A stretch of DNA of 64,000 nt from Dama dama (GCF_033118175.1 NC_083714.1:10850001-10914000); one strand, 5' to 3'; positions 1-11,659 are shown, numbered from the stretch's first letter. Notes: generated by a model from the sequence alone, not told the origin. Made by a program: numbers and translations.

Positions 1-138
1 CCATCCTTTCTATACTCTGCCTTTTTCATATGCTAAATACTTACATACATACATGGGTTTATTTCTGGAGTTTCTTTTTTTCCCTATAACACCACACTGT
101 TAATTATTGTGGCTTTATAATCCATTTTGAAATCTGGT

Positions 139-356
139 AGTGTGCTTAGTCACTCAGTCATGTTTGACTCTTTGTGGCCCCGTGAACTGTAGCCCCCCAG
201 GCTCCTCTGCCCATGGAATTTTCCAGACAAGAATACTGGAGTGGGTTGCCATTTCCTACTCCAGGGGATCGTCTCGACCCAGGGATAGAACTTGTGTCTC
301 TTGCATCTCCTGCATTGGGAGGCAGATTCTTCACCAGTGAGCCAGGAGGGAAGCCC
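139..356 (-). mobile_element. Bov-tA SINE
   Basis: Read on the - strand this begins with the tRNA-derived head (GGCTTCCCTCCTGGCTCA), then the Bov-A part including CCACTCCAGTATTCTTG-like sequence and the tail GAGTGACTAAGCACAC. It lies in a TBC1D8B intron, antisense to the gene. Confidence 0.9.
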
Positions 357-1074
357 TTTTTAAATCCATTTGAATGATGTCTTTTAAAATATACTTTAGT
401 ATAAAATTTTATTATTTTCATCATATAGATCTTACACATTTATTATTGGGTTTGTCTCCTGTGTAGTTTATGGTTTTGTTACTAATATGAATGAGATCTT
501 TTTTCCTTTATATTTTCTAATTCATTTATTATAGTGTATATAAAACCTATTGATTGGTACATGTTGCTTTTTTAATGACTGTGTTACTGACTCTCATTAA
601 TTCTGATTTTTTTCAGTTGAATTTCTGAATAGACAGGCATATCTTTTCTAGGCTTAAGAGTTTTGACCCTTCCTAATATGTATACCTATTTTAGATTTTT
701 ATTTGTATTATTGTAATAGGTAGAATCTTCAGAGAAGTATTAAATAATAGCAGTAGAAGCAAGCTTCCTTGTTTCATTCTGGAATTTAATAGAAGTGCCT
801 CTGGTGTTTTATTAAGTATGATGTTTGCTGTTAATTTTTGAAGGACTCCTTTTAATCAAAGTTAGTAGTTTCATTTAGTTTCTAGGTTAAGAGATTTGGG
901 ACATTTAAAAAATCAATATTGAATGTTAACTTTGATCAAATAATTTTTCCATATCTTGAAATTATATATTTTTCTACTTTATTAATATAGTAAAATACAT
1001 TAAAGAATTCCTAGATTGAACTTCTGTTTAATTCTTGAGATGAATCCTATTTGTTCATGTTGTGTTATTCTTTT

Positions 1075-1245
1075 TTTTTCATTTATTTATATATATATAA
1101 ATAAATATATGTATGTATAATATAAAGTAATTAGGAGGCTAATTACTTTACAATATTGTAGTGGGTTTTGTCATACATTGACATGAATCAGCCATGGATT
1201 TACATGTATTCCCCATCCTGATCCCCCCTCCCACCTCCCTGTGTT
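1075..1245 (-). mobile_element. L1 3'-end fragment (L1_BT type)
   Basis: The sequence from TAATTAGGAGGCTAATTACT through CCCCATCCTGATCCCCCCTC closely matches the 3' end of the L1 insertion at 33665-33920, in the same orientation. The A/T-rich tract at its left is the remains of the poly(A) tail on the - strand. Confidence 0.75.
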
Positions 1246-2119
1246 ATTCTTTTAATATTCTGCTTTGATAGTTTTCCTGAATAGTTTAGCTAGGTTCTTT
1301 ACATATGTTAAAGTGACATTGACTTACAGTGTGTGTGTGCTAACTTTATTTTTCATATTAGAATTGTACTCTTGTCATAGAATGGAGTTTTGAACAAATC
1401 ATATTTTTCTATGTGCTGGGATAGTTTAAACTACATAGAAATTACTTAGTATCTGAAAGTTTGAGATGAACCTGTAAAACCATCTGGATCTGCTGCCTTT
1501 GGTGGGCATTTGATTACTTTTTCAGTTCTATCTATTCAGAACTTGTTCTTCCTGAGTTAATTTTAGTCATTTATATTTTTATAGAGATTACCCATTTCAT
1601 CTAGATTTTCAGATATATTGTTTTACAGTTTGTGGAATTCATTGAACAGATAATTAATGTTACTTTCTATATGCTGGACACAATAATTTATATGTCTATG
1701 TTTATAGTATTCTTTTCCTTCTCAATGATATTTATTCATGCTTTCTTGTATCAAACTTGCCAGATATTTATTTTACTTTTTTAGTTTACAAACTGTTTGT
1801 TTTATTTATGTAGTATACTTTTTTTTTAGTTACTCCTGTTTCATTAATTCTAGCCTTTATCTTTACCCTTGCTTTAAGATTTCTTAAATACCAAAATCAT
1901 TGTACCATCAGTGCTTATTCTTCCTGGAGTAGAATGATGTTGCATATTTTCTGAGATTATTCATTCTTGGGTTACGTTTTCTTGGCACAGAGAGGGAATG
2001 TACATCTCCCAGTGCCTTTGAAGTGTTTAATGACAACCCCACAGGGTGACTTGACAAATTGCCTATGTAGTAAGACAGGAATATATGGAAAAAGACATAA
2101 AATACTGTGGGTTATATTT

Positions 2120-3251
2120 CAGTTAGTTCAGTTCAGTCGCTCAGTCTTGTCCGACTCTTTGCAACCCGATGAACTGCAGCATGCCAGGCCTCCCTGTCCA
2201 TCACCAACTCCCAGAGTTTACTCAAACTCATGTCCATTGAGTCAGTGATGCCATCTAATCATCTCATCCTCTGTCGTCCCCTTCTCCTCCTGCCTTCAAT
2301 GTTTCCCAACATCAGGGTCTTTTCAAATGAGTCAGCTCTTCACATCAGGTAGCCAAAATATTGGAGTTTCAGCTTCCACATCAGTCCTTCCAATGAACAC
2401 CCAGGACTGATCTCCTTTAGGATGGACTGGTTGGATCTCCTTGCAGTCCAAGGGACTCTCAAGTGTCTTCTTCAACACCACAGTTCAAAAGCATCAATTC
2501 TTTGGCGCTCAGCTTTCTTTATAGTCCAATTAACACATCCATGCATGACTACTGGAAAAACCATAGCTTTGACTAGACGAACCTTTGTTGACAAAGTAAT
2601 GTCTCTGCTTTTTAATATGCTGTCTAGGTTGATCATAACTTTCCTTCCAAGGAGTAAGCGTCTTTTAATTTCATGGCTGCAATCACCATCTGCAGTGATT
2701 TTGGAGCCCAGAAAAATAGTCAGCCACTGTTTCCCCATCTATTTGCCATGACGTGATGGGACCCGATGCCATGATCTTAGTTTTCAGAATGTTGAGCTTT
2801 AAGCCAACTTTTTCACTTTTCTCTTTCATTTTCATCAAGAGGCTCTTTAGCTCTTCTTCACTTTCTGCCTTAAGGGTGGTGTCATCTATGTATCTGAGGT
2901 TATTGATATTTCTCCTGGCAATCTTGATTCCAGCTTGTCTTTCTTCCAGACCAGTGTTTCTCATGATGTACTCTGCATATAAGTTAAATAAGCAGGGTGA
3001 CAATATACAGCCTTGACATACTCCTTTTCCTATTTGGAACCAGTCTGTTGTTCCATGTCCAGTTCTAACTGTTGCTTCCTGACCTGCATACAGGTTTCTC
3101 AAGAGGCAGGTCAGGTGGTCTGGTTTGCCCATTTCTTTCAGAATTTTCCACAGCTTATTGTGATCCACACAGTCAAAGGCTTTGGCATAGTCAGTAAAGC
3201 AGAAATAGATGTTTTTCTGGAACTCTCTTACTTTTTCGATGATCCAAGGGA
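2120..3251 (-). mobile_element. 5'-truncated BovB LINE with 8-bp target duplication
   Basis: This is the 3' 1.1 kb of a BovB (RTE clade) retrotransposon. The - strand encodes part of reverse transcriptase (FCFTDYAKAFDCVDHNKL, then ...) with the catalytic box written YIDD instead of the family's YADD. The identical octamer TTATATTT flanks it at 2112-2119 and 3252-3259. Frames are interrupted, so no product is expected. Confidence 0.88.
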
Positions 3252-3512
3252 TTATATTTACAGACATTAACTGGCCGTCCTCTGGTGGCTATCTCTGGGT
3301 ATGAAGAGACGAAGGTCAAATTACATATCAGAGTAGAGTTGAACTATACTCTATGCACAGCTTTTTTAAAGAACAAAATAGGTACATTTACCTTTTGTTA
3401 TTCCTTAAAGTTTAAAATATTGTATTCTGGCAGAGGGAGTTTTCTAAATGGGTTCAAAGAGAATTTCTATACCAAAGTGTTAAATTCTAAATTGCTTTTA
3501 ATCTTTTTAAAG

Positions 3513-3581
3513 TTGCGTGTTGTATCACAAGATGTGAAATTGAGCCTTCATGAACTGGATGAACTTTATGTCATCTTTAAG
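3513..3581 (+). CDS. TBC1D8B: TBC1D8B coding exon (first of seven in window)
   Basis: This 69-bp exon encodes 23 residues, beginning LRVVSQDVKLSLHELDELYV and ending at a lysine codon. It is preceded by a T-rich tract and AG at 3511-3512 and followed by the donor GTACTC at 3582. Both ends are phase 0, and it joins in frame to the exon at 3749. TBC1D8B belongs to the TBC1D8/TBC1D9 group of GRAM-TBC proteins, predicted GTPase-activating proteins for Rab GTPases. The GRAM and TBC domains lie in exons upstream of the window. I assigned the gene from the recognised C-terminal sequence and from the neighbouring RIPPLY1, which excludes the autosomal paralogues TBC1D8, TBC1D9 and TBC1D9B. Confidence 0.88.
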
Positions 3582-3748
3582 GTACTCTTTTTCTTCTTTA
3601 AATGAAAAATAATATTCTTAGCAGAATTTTACCACAACCACCCAACTATTTTATCTTTAATTATTTTAGTGGACAGGTTTAAAAAAATGTTATGAAGTTC
3701 CTTTGTCTGATTTAATGACTTTTCTCTTTTTTTCCATTTTTCAAATAG

Positions 3749-3989
3749 AAAGAGTTGTTTTTTTCTTATTATTGGTGTTTGAGTTCTCCAGTATTGAAGC
3801 ACCATGATCCCAGTCTGCCATATTTGGAGCAGTATCAGATTGACTGCCAACAGTTCAGAGTGTTGTATCACTTGTTGAGTCCCTGGGCTCATTCTGCAAA
3901 TAGAGATTCACTAGCTTTATGGACATTCAGATTGTTGGATGAAAACTCTGACTGCCTTATCAACTTCAAAGAATTCTCCTCTGCAATTG
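3749..3989 (+). CDS. TBC1D8B: TBC1D8B coding exon carrying the EF-hand
   Basis: The exon follows a polypyrimidine tract and AG at 3747-3748 and ends one base into a codon, before GTAGGA at 3990. It encodes about 80 residues, beginning KELFFSYYW. Near its end the sequence DENSDCLINFKE fits an EF-hand calcium loop: D1, N3, D5, N9 and E12 are all present. The usual glycine at loop position 6 is a cysteine, so calcium binding is plausible but not certain. An EF-hand C-terminal to the TBC domain is a known feature of this subfamily. The reading frame is open throughout, as expected for a functional gene. Confidence 0.92.
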
Positions 3990-4730
3990 GTAGGATGATG
4001 TCCAATAACTTTTCTTCTTTAAAGCAGAAAAATAAAGGTACCCCTAGAAATACTTAGTACTACCTATCATTGCCAATTTAGTCAGATTTTATCAGCCTGA
4101 TTTACACTATCTCTAGCTTTAGCAATAACTGGACCATTTTCTTTGTTTCTAAATCTAAATATTTCATCTCATCTTGCCCCAACCCTCCCAGAAAAAACAA
4201 GCTGTTAGATGTGGTTGTTTTAATGGTTAACATGAAGGAAGAGAATGTCCTGATTTCCCCACCTTCAGACATATGGATTTTTCAGGAGGATGTTCTACCT
4301 CAGTAAAAATGCAACTGCATAGCCTAGAAAAGTGGTAGAGAAACAGTCAACAAACATTTTGTGCCTGTAGATAGTCCACCAGTTATATTGTTCCTTTGCT
4401 TTTCCAGACACCCTAACGTGCTTTCTTATCAGGGATTGCCCGTTGAAGAAGAAGGAGTTCTCTCTTCTGATGAAACATTCAAAAGAAAAAGTAAATTTTA
4501 GATTGGGATTGGGGAGAGAGTTCAGTAGGAGAGCATTTTATTTATCCCTTTATTTTGCTTATATACTTCAGGGAGAGAATCTGGCCTACTGGGTGTTGGT
4601 TAACTGATAGTTTAAGTAACAGAAGGTTTCTGAATCCTGGCTCATACCTGTGTCTTAATTAATCTGTGTTGCTGTAATTGATTGAATGTTCTTTGGCTGT
4701 GATTATTTGCAATTTAATTTTATTGAACAG

Positions 4731-4796
4731 ACATAATGTACAATGGAAGTTTTACTGAGAAGCTTAAGCTGCTTTTTAAGCTGCATATTTCTCCAG
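4731..4796 (+). CDS. TBC1D8B: TBC1D8B coding exon
   Basis: This 66-bp exon lies between TTGAACAG (AG at 4729-4730) and the donor GTAAGA at 4797. The split codon g|ac restores Asp after the EF-hand exon, giving [20 protein letters not shown] across the junction. It ends one base into the next codon. It is too short to stand out as an open frame; I found it by carrying the phase from the neighbouring exons and by recognising the sequence that follows the EF-hand. It probably continues a second, weaker EF-hand-like helix. Confidence 0.88.
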
Positions 4797-6270
4797 GTAA
4801 GAGTTTAATAGTTGTTAGTGATGTATAGAAGTTGACTCTATACATCACTTATACTTTTTAACAAGTATAATTACAGATATCATTCCATTTTAATGAATAA
4901 TATAATTTTCCATATAGTATAAGGTCATCAGCCTGTGAATCATGTTAGCAATATTTTTGCTAATATATAGTTACACTGAAATCTGTAGAGGAGATTCTGT
5001 GCAACAGATAGGTTCATAGGTTTCCTTCCTGTTAGTGGTCAGTCAATTTAATAAGTAGTTTATGTGTAAGAACTATCATTTGAATATTGGCATAATGTTG
5101 AATTTTTATTGTTGTTGTCATTAGACAGTGAATTTAACTTTAGACAAACTGCCAAACTTGTGAAATACTACAAATTATTCAGAAAAGTGAGACCAGGCAG
5201 CAAGGGATATTAAACATTTGGAGGAGGAAACAAAATAAAAACTACCATTTATTGAGCACTTGTTCTGTTCAGGCATTTATATGAGTTCTTTTATTTAATT
5301 CTCATGATATCCTTGAAAAGTGGTATTATCTGTCCAATTTTGATGATATGGAAACTAAGAGGAAGATTAAATTTGCTGAAGACAACATATCTAATAAATT
5401 GCTTAGCTGGAATTCAGACTAAGGTTTGACTCCAAAACTCAGATTTCTTTCTTTTCTACCATACTGCCTTACTGTTACCACATCCGTTCTATTTAAGTGT
5501 TTCCCTATGAGCTCAAGAGGCTGCCTTTGCCAGCCTGATCCATAATTGGGAATCTAGTCTTAAACTTTAAAGAAACGTTGCAAAAGTACCTTTTAGCTTA
5601 AATAGGGAGATTCACCAAAAAAAAGAAAAAAAGCACCTCATAATTTGTCTAAAACTACACCTGAGGTCTGTTTTAAAGTCTTGCCAGGATAGCTGGGAAC
5701 CATTCTTTACCACACCAAAAATCTAAAGTCATGTTTAACCTTCACAAACTCAAATCACAAACACAGTGTTAAAAACCAAAGACAAATCAAATAATAATTT
5801 AACTGTGAAGGATTTTACATTGTCAAGTCAAATTGTCATTAGATTGTCTAATATTGTAATGGAATGAATATGATTTTCCATAGAAGGATCAAAAATAGAT
5901 AAAACACTGTATATCTGTTAGAGCACTCAGTTTCATATTTTCCTTATTATTAATGATGTTTTTAAATGACTGCGGTCACGTTTTCAGAGATTCCCGTGTC
6001 ATATTTTTAAATTTCAACTTGTAATGGCTCTTGGAAAACTGTTAAAAAGCAAGTAATTTGGAGAAATAAGAGAATTCAAAGTGATCAAATACTTCTTGTT
6101 AAAATATTTGCTATATAGTAGAGTAGTACCACTTCCATACTTCTTCACATATGTCTTTCTTTTACAGGGACCCTTTGTTTAATTCTCTGTCCCCAGATTT
6201 AATTGATCCATTATAGGACCTGTTTCTGTCTCTCATTGTTGCAAATATGATCTGGATTATCTATTTTCAG
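4797..6270 (+). other. TBC1D8B intron with MIR remnant
   Basis: Intronic, A/T-rich sequence. At about 5245-5450 a degraded MIR in reverse orientation is recognisable (TTTATTGAGCACTTGTTCTG and the gaaactaaga segment). Otherwise I see no feature. Confidence 0.55.
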
Positions 6271-6354
6271 CTTATACTGAAGTGCAGTATAAAGACCCTT
6301 CAAAGGGAGATGAACTTTCCAAGGAAGAATTGCTGTACCTGAGTCAACTCCATG
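6271..6354 (+). CDS. TBC1D8B: TBC1D8B coding exon
   Basis: This 84-bp exon follows CTATTTTCAG and ends before GTAAAT at 6355. Phase 1 is kept at both ends. It encodes AYTEVQYKDPSKGDELSKEE and then LLYLSQLH. The charged, lysine- and glutamate-rich sequence suggests a helical or flexible linker after the EF-hand region. No stop or frameshift is present, and the junctions agree with the flanking exons. Confidence 0.88.
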
Positions 6355-7402
6355 GTAAATATCTGTTTTGAATATATCTGTTTTGCTGATTGTCACTTAG
6401 AGATCTTTCTGGTTTAAACATTCTTTACCCAGCTATCACTAGTAAAATTTGAGTTAATTATACCTTACACTTCTTTTGTGCTACCATAGCGCTTAGCATA
6501 GTCCTAAATGCATGGTAAGTATTCCATAAATATTTGGCTGATTAACTAAACTACATTTTGGATTTTGATTTATGGAATTTCTCGTTTACTGGAGAATTTG
6601 AAAGAAAATACATTTTGTTTCTACTTTTGTAGCAGAAATTTCTAAAATGTATCAGACTTTTTAAATGCCTTGTTAAAATGCAATGAAGACAATAGAATCT
6701 TTGATGATAGAAGGTCATAGCTATTATTCAAACAGTGAATACTTATTATAAATCACTGAGGGTGTAGGAGATAGGGTTGAGTCTGTCTCTGAGACAAAAT
6801 TTGGAAGTATGGGCTTATTTTTGTGTCTTTTGCTGCTTTTTCATAAATACAAGTGTCTTAGAAGTCCTTATGTAACCTTGTGTATGGTTACTGTATGATG
6901 GTGTTTGAACATTAAGTTTGAAGCAACCTTACAAATCATCTAGTCAAGTCCCTTAATTATATAGAGGGCATTGAGGCCCAGAAGGGAGAAGTGACTCGTG
7001 TGAGATTTTTCAATGAGGTTTTACCAAAGTTAGGACTAGTAGCTCAGTCTTTTTTTTTTTTAGCTTAGTCTTTTGGCTCTCAATATGTTTTTTCCTAATA
7101 AAAGAAGTAATACTCTTCAATTTGAAGAAAATCACAAGGAAGGAAATATCACATACCACCCAGAAATAAATTAATAATTCATATACTTCTACCTAAGATT
7201 TTTTAATGTGGATTTTTTCCCCAGTGTTCTTTTTAAAGTTCTTGAATACTTTGTCTTCTCATGATAGGAGGTCAGATTAGCTATAATTGGTTTGTTGAAT
7301 TGAAGAAAATAAAGTGTGCTTATGTCTATCAAAATACTATTTTACTTTCAAAAGGTATTTTTTAAATATTTTACAAAATGCAATTGTCCTCTTCTCCTCT
7401 AG

Positions 7403-7459
7403 TTTCCAAGCCTGCAAAGGAGAAGGAAGCAAAGTCAGCAAAAAACAGCCCTGAGAAAG
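7403..7459 (+). CDS. TBC1D8B: TBC1D8B coding exon (short charged linker)
   Basis: This 57-bp exon follows the strong acceptor CTTCTCCTCTAG and precedes GTACAT at 7460. Its phases (2 bases in, 1 base out) match both neighbours. It encodes VSKPAKEKEAKSAKNSPEK, a lysine-, alanine- and glutamate-rich low-complexity segment, likely disordered. The region is expected to vary between mammals. Confidence 0.85.
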
Positions 7460-7679
7460 GTACATGATTTAGGAGTATCATTTAGTTTAAGTTATTGTTT
7501 TTGTAAATAAGGTTAACTACACAAGGAGGAGGCATGGATTCCTTTTAAAATCTCTTGATTTGTCCTTAGAACTTTTTCAGTTCCTTTGTGTAAGTTTAAC
7601 AACCTATTCTTCTCTGGATACTTCAGTCTCAGAAGTTATAGAAAATGTAACAGTAAATGACCCATATTTATTTATTATT

Positions 7680-8235
7680 TTAAAAATATTTATTTTAATT
7701 GCATAAGTAATAGATAATTCATATAAGAGAAATGTAAATAGTATAGAAATGCTCATATCCCCACCCAACCCCACCCTGAAGTAGATGTGAAAACAGTTTG
7801 GCCTATATTCTTTCCAGACCTACTTCTGCATATAAACAAATATAAATAGACATCTATTTTTAAAAAAGAAAAACTTCATTAATACCATTTGTAACTTGTT
7901 TTTTTATTTTATAGTATAACATGGACATCTTTTCATGTCAGTACATGTGGATCTGACATGTACTGAGTATTGGGGTACAGAGTTTGGTTGTATTGTCATT
8001 TATTTCAGTAACTTGCTCAATACTGATGAGCACTTTAGGTTATTTCCAATTAATTATATTGCAAACTATGCTCCAACAAACATTTTTATACTTACCTTTA
8101 ATGATACTTTGGGGCATATTTATTTAAGATAGGATAAATTCATAGAGGTATGAGAATGCTGGGTCACAAAGAATATGCACATTTAGTATTTTGATAGAGA
8201 CTGTCAAATTGTTCTACAAAAGTCCATCATTCTTT
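7680..8235 (-). mobile_element. Old L1 3' fragment
   Basis: The sequence pattern resembles the 3' end of ancient mammalian L1 elements: a stretch around GGTTATTTCCAATTAATTAT, then GAATGCTGGGTCACAAAGAA and GACTGTCAAATTGTTCTAC. Divergence is high, so the subfamily is not called. It lies in a TBC1D8B intron. Confidence 0.55.
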
Positions 8236-8811
8236 TTATGTTTTTGAGTAACAGCTAAAAAATAATTTTTGAAGATCTGCTTAGATATGACCGCTTCACC
8301 AGGTTGTTCAGTATATCCTAGTTTTCCAAGAGATCTAAATAATTATTAATAAAGTCACATTAACATCATTGTGATTAAACTCTTCAAAGGAATGAATGAG
8401 TAAGTACTGTTTTGAATTTTTGAAAGAGTCACCATAGACCACTTTGGTATCTGCATATTAAGAACATCATATAGAAGCTATTTTAAACTTAGTGGTATAC
8501 ATGAGAGCATCTACATGAAATTTACATCATCATGTCAGGGTGTACTGTTTAATCTAAAAGGCATTCTTCTTCCCCTCACCTTACATCTTCTCTAGTCCCC
8601 AACGTTTTCAAAGTAAAAGTTTTAGTTTAATGGAAATGGAGAATATTTTGAGAGCCAGTAAGTGAAAGAAAAGGTATAGTCAGATCAATTTCTGGAGAAA
8701 AAAGTGGAATCTTATATTTCAATGAAATATCTTTCAATAATAGTTCTTTTGAGGATTTTGGAAAATATAGTGGGCTGTTCATTATGAAATTATTTTATTC
8801 CCCTCATTTAG

Positions 8812-8909
8812 AAAAAGAAAAAGTCAATATTCAAGCATATCTAAGTCAATGGCAAGATGAACTTCTAAAAAAAGAAGAAAACATTAAGGATTTACCAAGA
8901 ATGAATCAG
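8812..8909 (+). CDS. TBC1D8B: TBC1D8B coding exon
   Basis: This 98-bp exon lies between CCTCATTTAG (G at 8811) and GTATTC at 8910, ending in phase 0. It encodes EKEKVNIQAYLSQWQDELLK and continues through KEENIKDLPRMNQ, a probable amphipathic helix. The reading frame is open and joins SQFIQFSKTLYNLF-type sequence in the last exon. Confidence 0.9.
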
Positions 8910-9352
8910 GTATTCAGTTCATAAATTCTGGTTTTCTTATGTGTTTTATTAAAATGAATGTGGGTGTTTCCAAATCGAAAATAGCTAACATGCTATTACA
9001 AAAATAATCTCTGCATCATCTCTGTAAGTTTCAGATAAGTATATAAGAATGGGAGTAAATTTTTAAATGATTTTCTACTTTAAATACTTAAATGCATCTA
9101 GAGTTTCAGTACAGTCCTCTGCTGTGACATTTGTACTTACAGAAAAGATGTGTGTATAACAGTTATTTCAGTGTTTTCTACTTCCAGCTTTATTAGAAAT
9201 GTTCATTTATTCAGTAGACATTTTTAGTGACAACTAGATGACATGCCCAATACTAGGTAGTAGGAATAAGAAATAACTGAAATAGGTTATACCCTGGTTC
9301 CTAATCATCTTGAATCTGCTCAGATAGTACTAACAACTACTGTTAACACAAC

Positions 9353-9472
9353 TTTTTTTTTTTTGCCATGCCATGTAGCATGTGGGATCTTCGTTCCTGG
9401 ACCAGGGATCAAACCCGCACTCTCTGCTGTGGAAGCATAGAGTCTTAAGCTCTGGACCATCAAGGAATTCCC
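9353..9472 (-). mobile_element. CHR-type SINE
   Basis: On the - strand it reads GGGAATTCCTTGATGGTCCA at its tRNA-like head and ends in GGCATGGCAAAAAAAAA. Imperfect flanking repeats (TTAACACAA and TTGACACAA) are the likely target duplication. It is intronic in TBC1D8B. Confidence 0.8.
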
Positions 9473-9779
9473 TATTGACACAATTATAAACCCATCTCTT
9501 TCTTGCACACTATTCAGTCATTGTATGTTTGTATATTTTTTAAATAAATTCTTTTGGTACAGATACTGAGGATTGTCAGAACTTAACCAAAATGAGAAAT
9601 ATGAAATAACTTCATTTTTCTCAGTGGAGTAGGTAATTTGATAGTTAAATAAGTACTTCTTAAAATTTAATCAATATATTAATACTAAAATTTTAATGAA
9701 TAAACAGTGTTACAGACTAAGAAAGAGAAAAATAAAGCTTAAAGTTTGGTAAAGTAAATTTTAATAAAGTGTATCTTTT

Positions 9780-10135
9780 AGGGGGACTTCCCTGATGGTC
9801 CTGGGGCTTCCCTGATAGCTCAGTTGGTAAAGAATCTGCCTTAAAAAAAAAAAAAGAATCCACCTGCATTGCAGGAGACCCCGGTTCAATTCCTAGGTCG
9901 GGAAGATCCCCTGGAAAAGGGAAAGGCTACCCACTCCAGTATTCTGGCCTGGAGAATTCTATGGACTGTCTAGTCCATGGGGTCGCAAAGAGTCAGACAT
10001 GACTGAACGACTTTCACTTTCCCTTTCTCTGGCAGTCCAGTAGTTAAGAATCCATGCTTCCACTGCAGGGGGCATAGGTTGGATACCTTGTTGGGGAACT
10101 AAGATCCTGCATGCCTTACAGTGCAGCCCCTGCCC
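9780..10135 (+). mobile_element. CHR SINE interrupted by a Bov-tA SINE
   Basis: A CHR SINE head (GGGACTTCCCTGATGGTCC) starts at 9783, and the rest of the element resumes at about 10031 (GGCAGTCCAGTAGTTAAG). A Bov-tA occupies about 9803-10020. The outer element is flanked by AAAGTGTATCTTTT at 9766-9779 and AAAGTATATCTTTT at 10136-10149, a 14-bp target duplication with one change. The Bov-tA has a second odd feature: a 13-A run at about 9843 splits two partial copies of the AAGAATC head. Confidence 0.85.
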
Positions 10136-10565
10136 AAAGTATATCTTTTTTATTTGCTTTTTATTTACAGATAAACTTTTCTAGTAGGATGATTGACTTA
10201 CAGGACTTTTGTGTTGGGAAAAAAATTTTATATTGGCAAGGATCTTTTAGGAACATCTATGGATTGTCTAGGGACAGTTAGCAAACAATCCAGTTTATTT
10301 CTTTACCGGGGCCCCTCCTTAGCCTTTAAAAAGAAACATGTCCACATGACTTCCTTGTATTACTGGATTGGTTCCAAAACATTCTTCGTTAAATTTAAAT
10401 CATCCTAGTCTGTTCATTAAGATTGATTAATGAATTAATTATTTGTATGTAGGCAAATATGGAACTTTGCCTAATTAAAAGTATCACCTAACATTGAAGG
10501 AATGCTGGCAGATACTGCCCAGGAATTATTGTATATATAAAATATGTACATATATGTTGTTTGGG

Positions 10566-10770
10566 GGGCTTCCCTGGTGGCTCAGATGGTAAAGAATCTG
10601 CTTGCAGTATAGGAAACCCAAGTTCAATCCCAAGGTCAGGAAGATCCCCTGGAGAAGGGAATGGCAACCCACTCCAGTATTCTTGCCTGGAAAATCGCAC
10701 GGGCTGGCGGGCTATAGTCCTTGAGGTCACAAAGAGTCAGACATGACTGAGCAACTAACACTACACACTA
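10566..10770 (+). mobile_element. Bov-tA SINE followed by (TA)n
   Basis: It has a full head-to-tail structure: GGCTTCCCTGGTGGCTCAGA, GGAAGATCCCCTGGAGAAGG and AGTCAGACATGACTGAGCAA. A short TA repeat follows at 10769-10786. It lies in the last intron of TBC1D8B, 250 bp before the terminal exon. Confidence 0.92.
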
Positions 10771-11020
10771 TATATATATATATATAATTTACTGTTATTA
10801 GGCAACAGATGAGAAAACTTAAGTGAAATTTTCTTTCATAATTCATACCCATTTTTCTAGAACCAAAAGTTACTTGGGGATTAATCATCAGTTCTTATAA
10901 CTTCTATGGTGAAAATTATGTGGTGCAAATTCTAAATAGAAGACTATTCACTTCTAAGTTCTCTTTATATATTTGCTAAGTCTAATATCTAATGTGATAT
11001 TTCTAACTTGTGTCTTCTAG

Positions 11021-11416
11021 TCAGAATTTATTCAGTTTTCAAAGACACTATATAACTTATTTCATGGGGACCCTGAAGAAGAGTCATTGTATCAAGCCAT
11101 TGCTGTTGTAACCAGCCTTTTGCTCAGGATGGAAGAAGTTGGAAGGAAACTCCATAGCCCTACGTCGGCAATGAAAGGACTGTCTGGTGTAGTCTGTGTT
11201 TCTGGAGTACCCATTGAGGGGCAGGCAGAGAAACCCTTGGAGAAAGAACCCTCCTCACCCAGGGAAGAACCTCAGTGGTCATTTGCATTTGAACAGATTC
11301 TTGCCTCTTTGTTGAATGAACCAGCATTGGTGAAGTTTTTTGAGAAATCCATAGATCTAAAAGCCAAACTAGAAAATGCAAAAACCTCTCAGTTAAGTTC
11401 TAGAACCAAGAAGTAA
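11021..11416 (+). CDS. TBC1D8B: TBC1D8B terminal coding exon
   Basis: The last coding segment starts after TGTCTTCTAG at 11020 and runs 131 codons to TAA at 11414-11416. It includes the recognisable stretches SEFIQFSKTLYNLFHGDPEE, LYQAIAVVTSLLLRMEEVGR and EEPQWSFAFEQILASLLNEP. Summed over the seven exons the coding length is 1011 bp, exactly divisible by three, giving 336 residues plus stop. That is close to the last third of a protein of roughly 1120 residues (human size from memory). The middle of this exon (about 11160-11270) is the least conserved-looking part. No lesion is seen, so the gene appears intact here. Confidence 0.93.
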   Translation, partial: SEFIQFSKTLYNLFHGDPEEESLYQAIAVVTSLLLRMEEVGRKLHSPTSAMKGLSGVVCVSGVPIEGQAEKPLEKEPSSPREEPQWSFAFEQILASLLNEPALVKFFEKSIDLKAKLENAKTSQLSSRTKK

Positions 11417-11645
11417 AGCTCTTAACAGGCATTTTACCAAGATTCTTATAACCGTCAGCTTGATTCCTGGAAATAGGGATCAGGGGTTTATCTTGTTACC
11501 AATATATTTGAAGGTTAAAAAGAAGATATTGTAAGCACAATGATTTATTCCTTTGGGGTAATATCTAATTTTGATATTCTATAATACAAATATACTTTTT
11601 ATATTTCGCAAGATATGCAGTATTGGGGGAGTATGCTAAATGTCA

Positions 11646-11659
11646 CCACCAGGGGGCAC
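11646..11659 (+). promoter_or_regulatory. Consensus-like CTCF binding motif
   Basis: The 14-mer CCACCAGGGGGCAC matches the core CTCF consensus (CCASYAGRKGGCRS) at every position. It lies in the TBC1D8B 3' UTR, between the two genes, outside any repeat I recognise. CTCF sites often mark loop or domain borders; occupancy cannot be read from sequence. Confidence 0.6.

Larger units (their letters stand above)
1..3512 (+). other. TBC1D8B: TBC1D8B intron (5' part outside window)
   Basis: This is A/T-rich intronic sequence with no exon I can support. It contains a Bov-tA SINE (139-356), an L1 3'-end fragment (about 1080-1240) and a truncated BovB (2120-3251). In the stretches 357-1075 and 1245-2110 I see only simple A/T-rich sequence without motifs worth naming. 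Confidence 0.75.

Noticed and set aside
9803..10016. tRNA gene-like heads with A- and B-box sequences in the SINEs
   Set aside because: They are tRNA-derived SINE promoters attached to Bov-A or CHR bodies, not functional tRNA genes; no cloverleaf with a complete acceptor stem was found.
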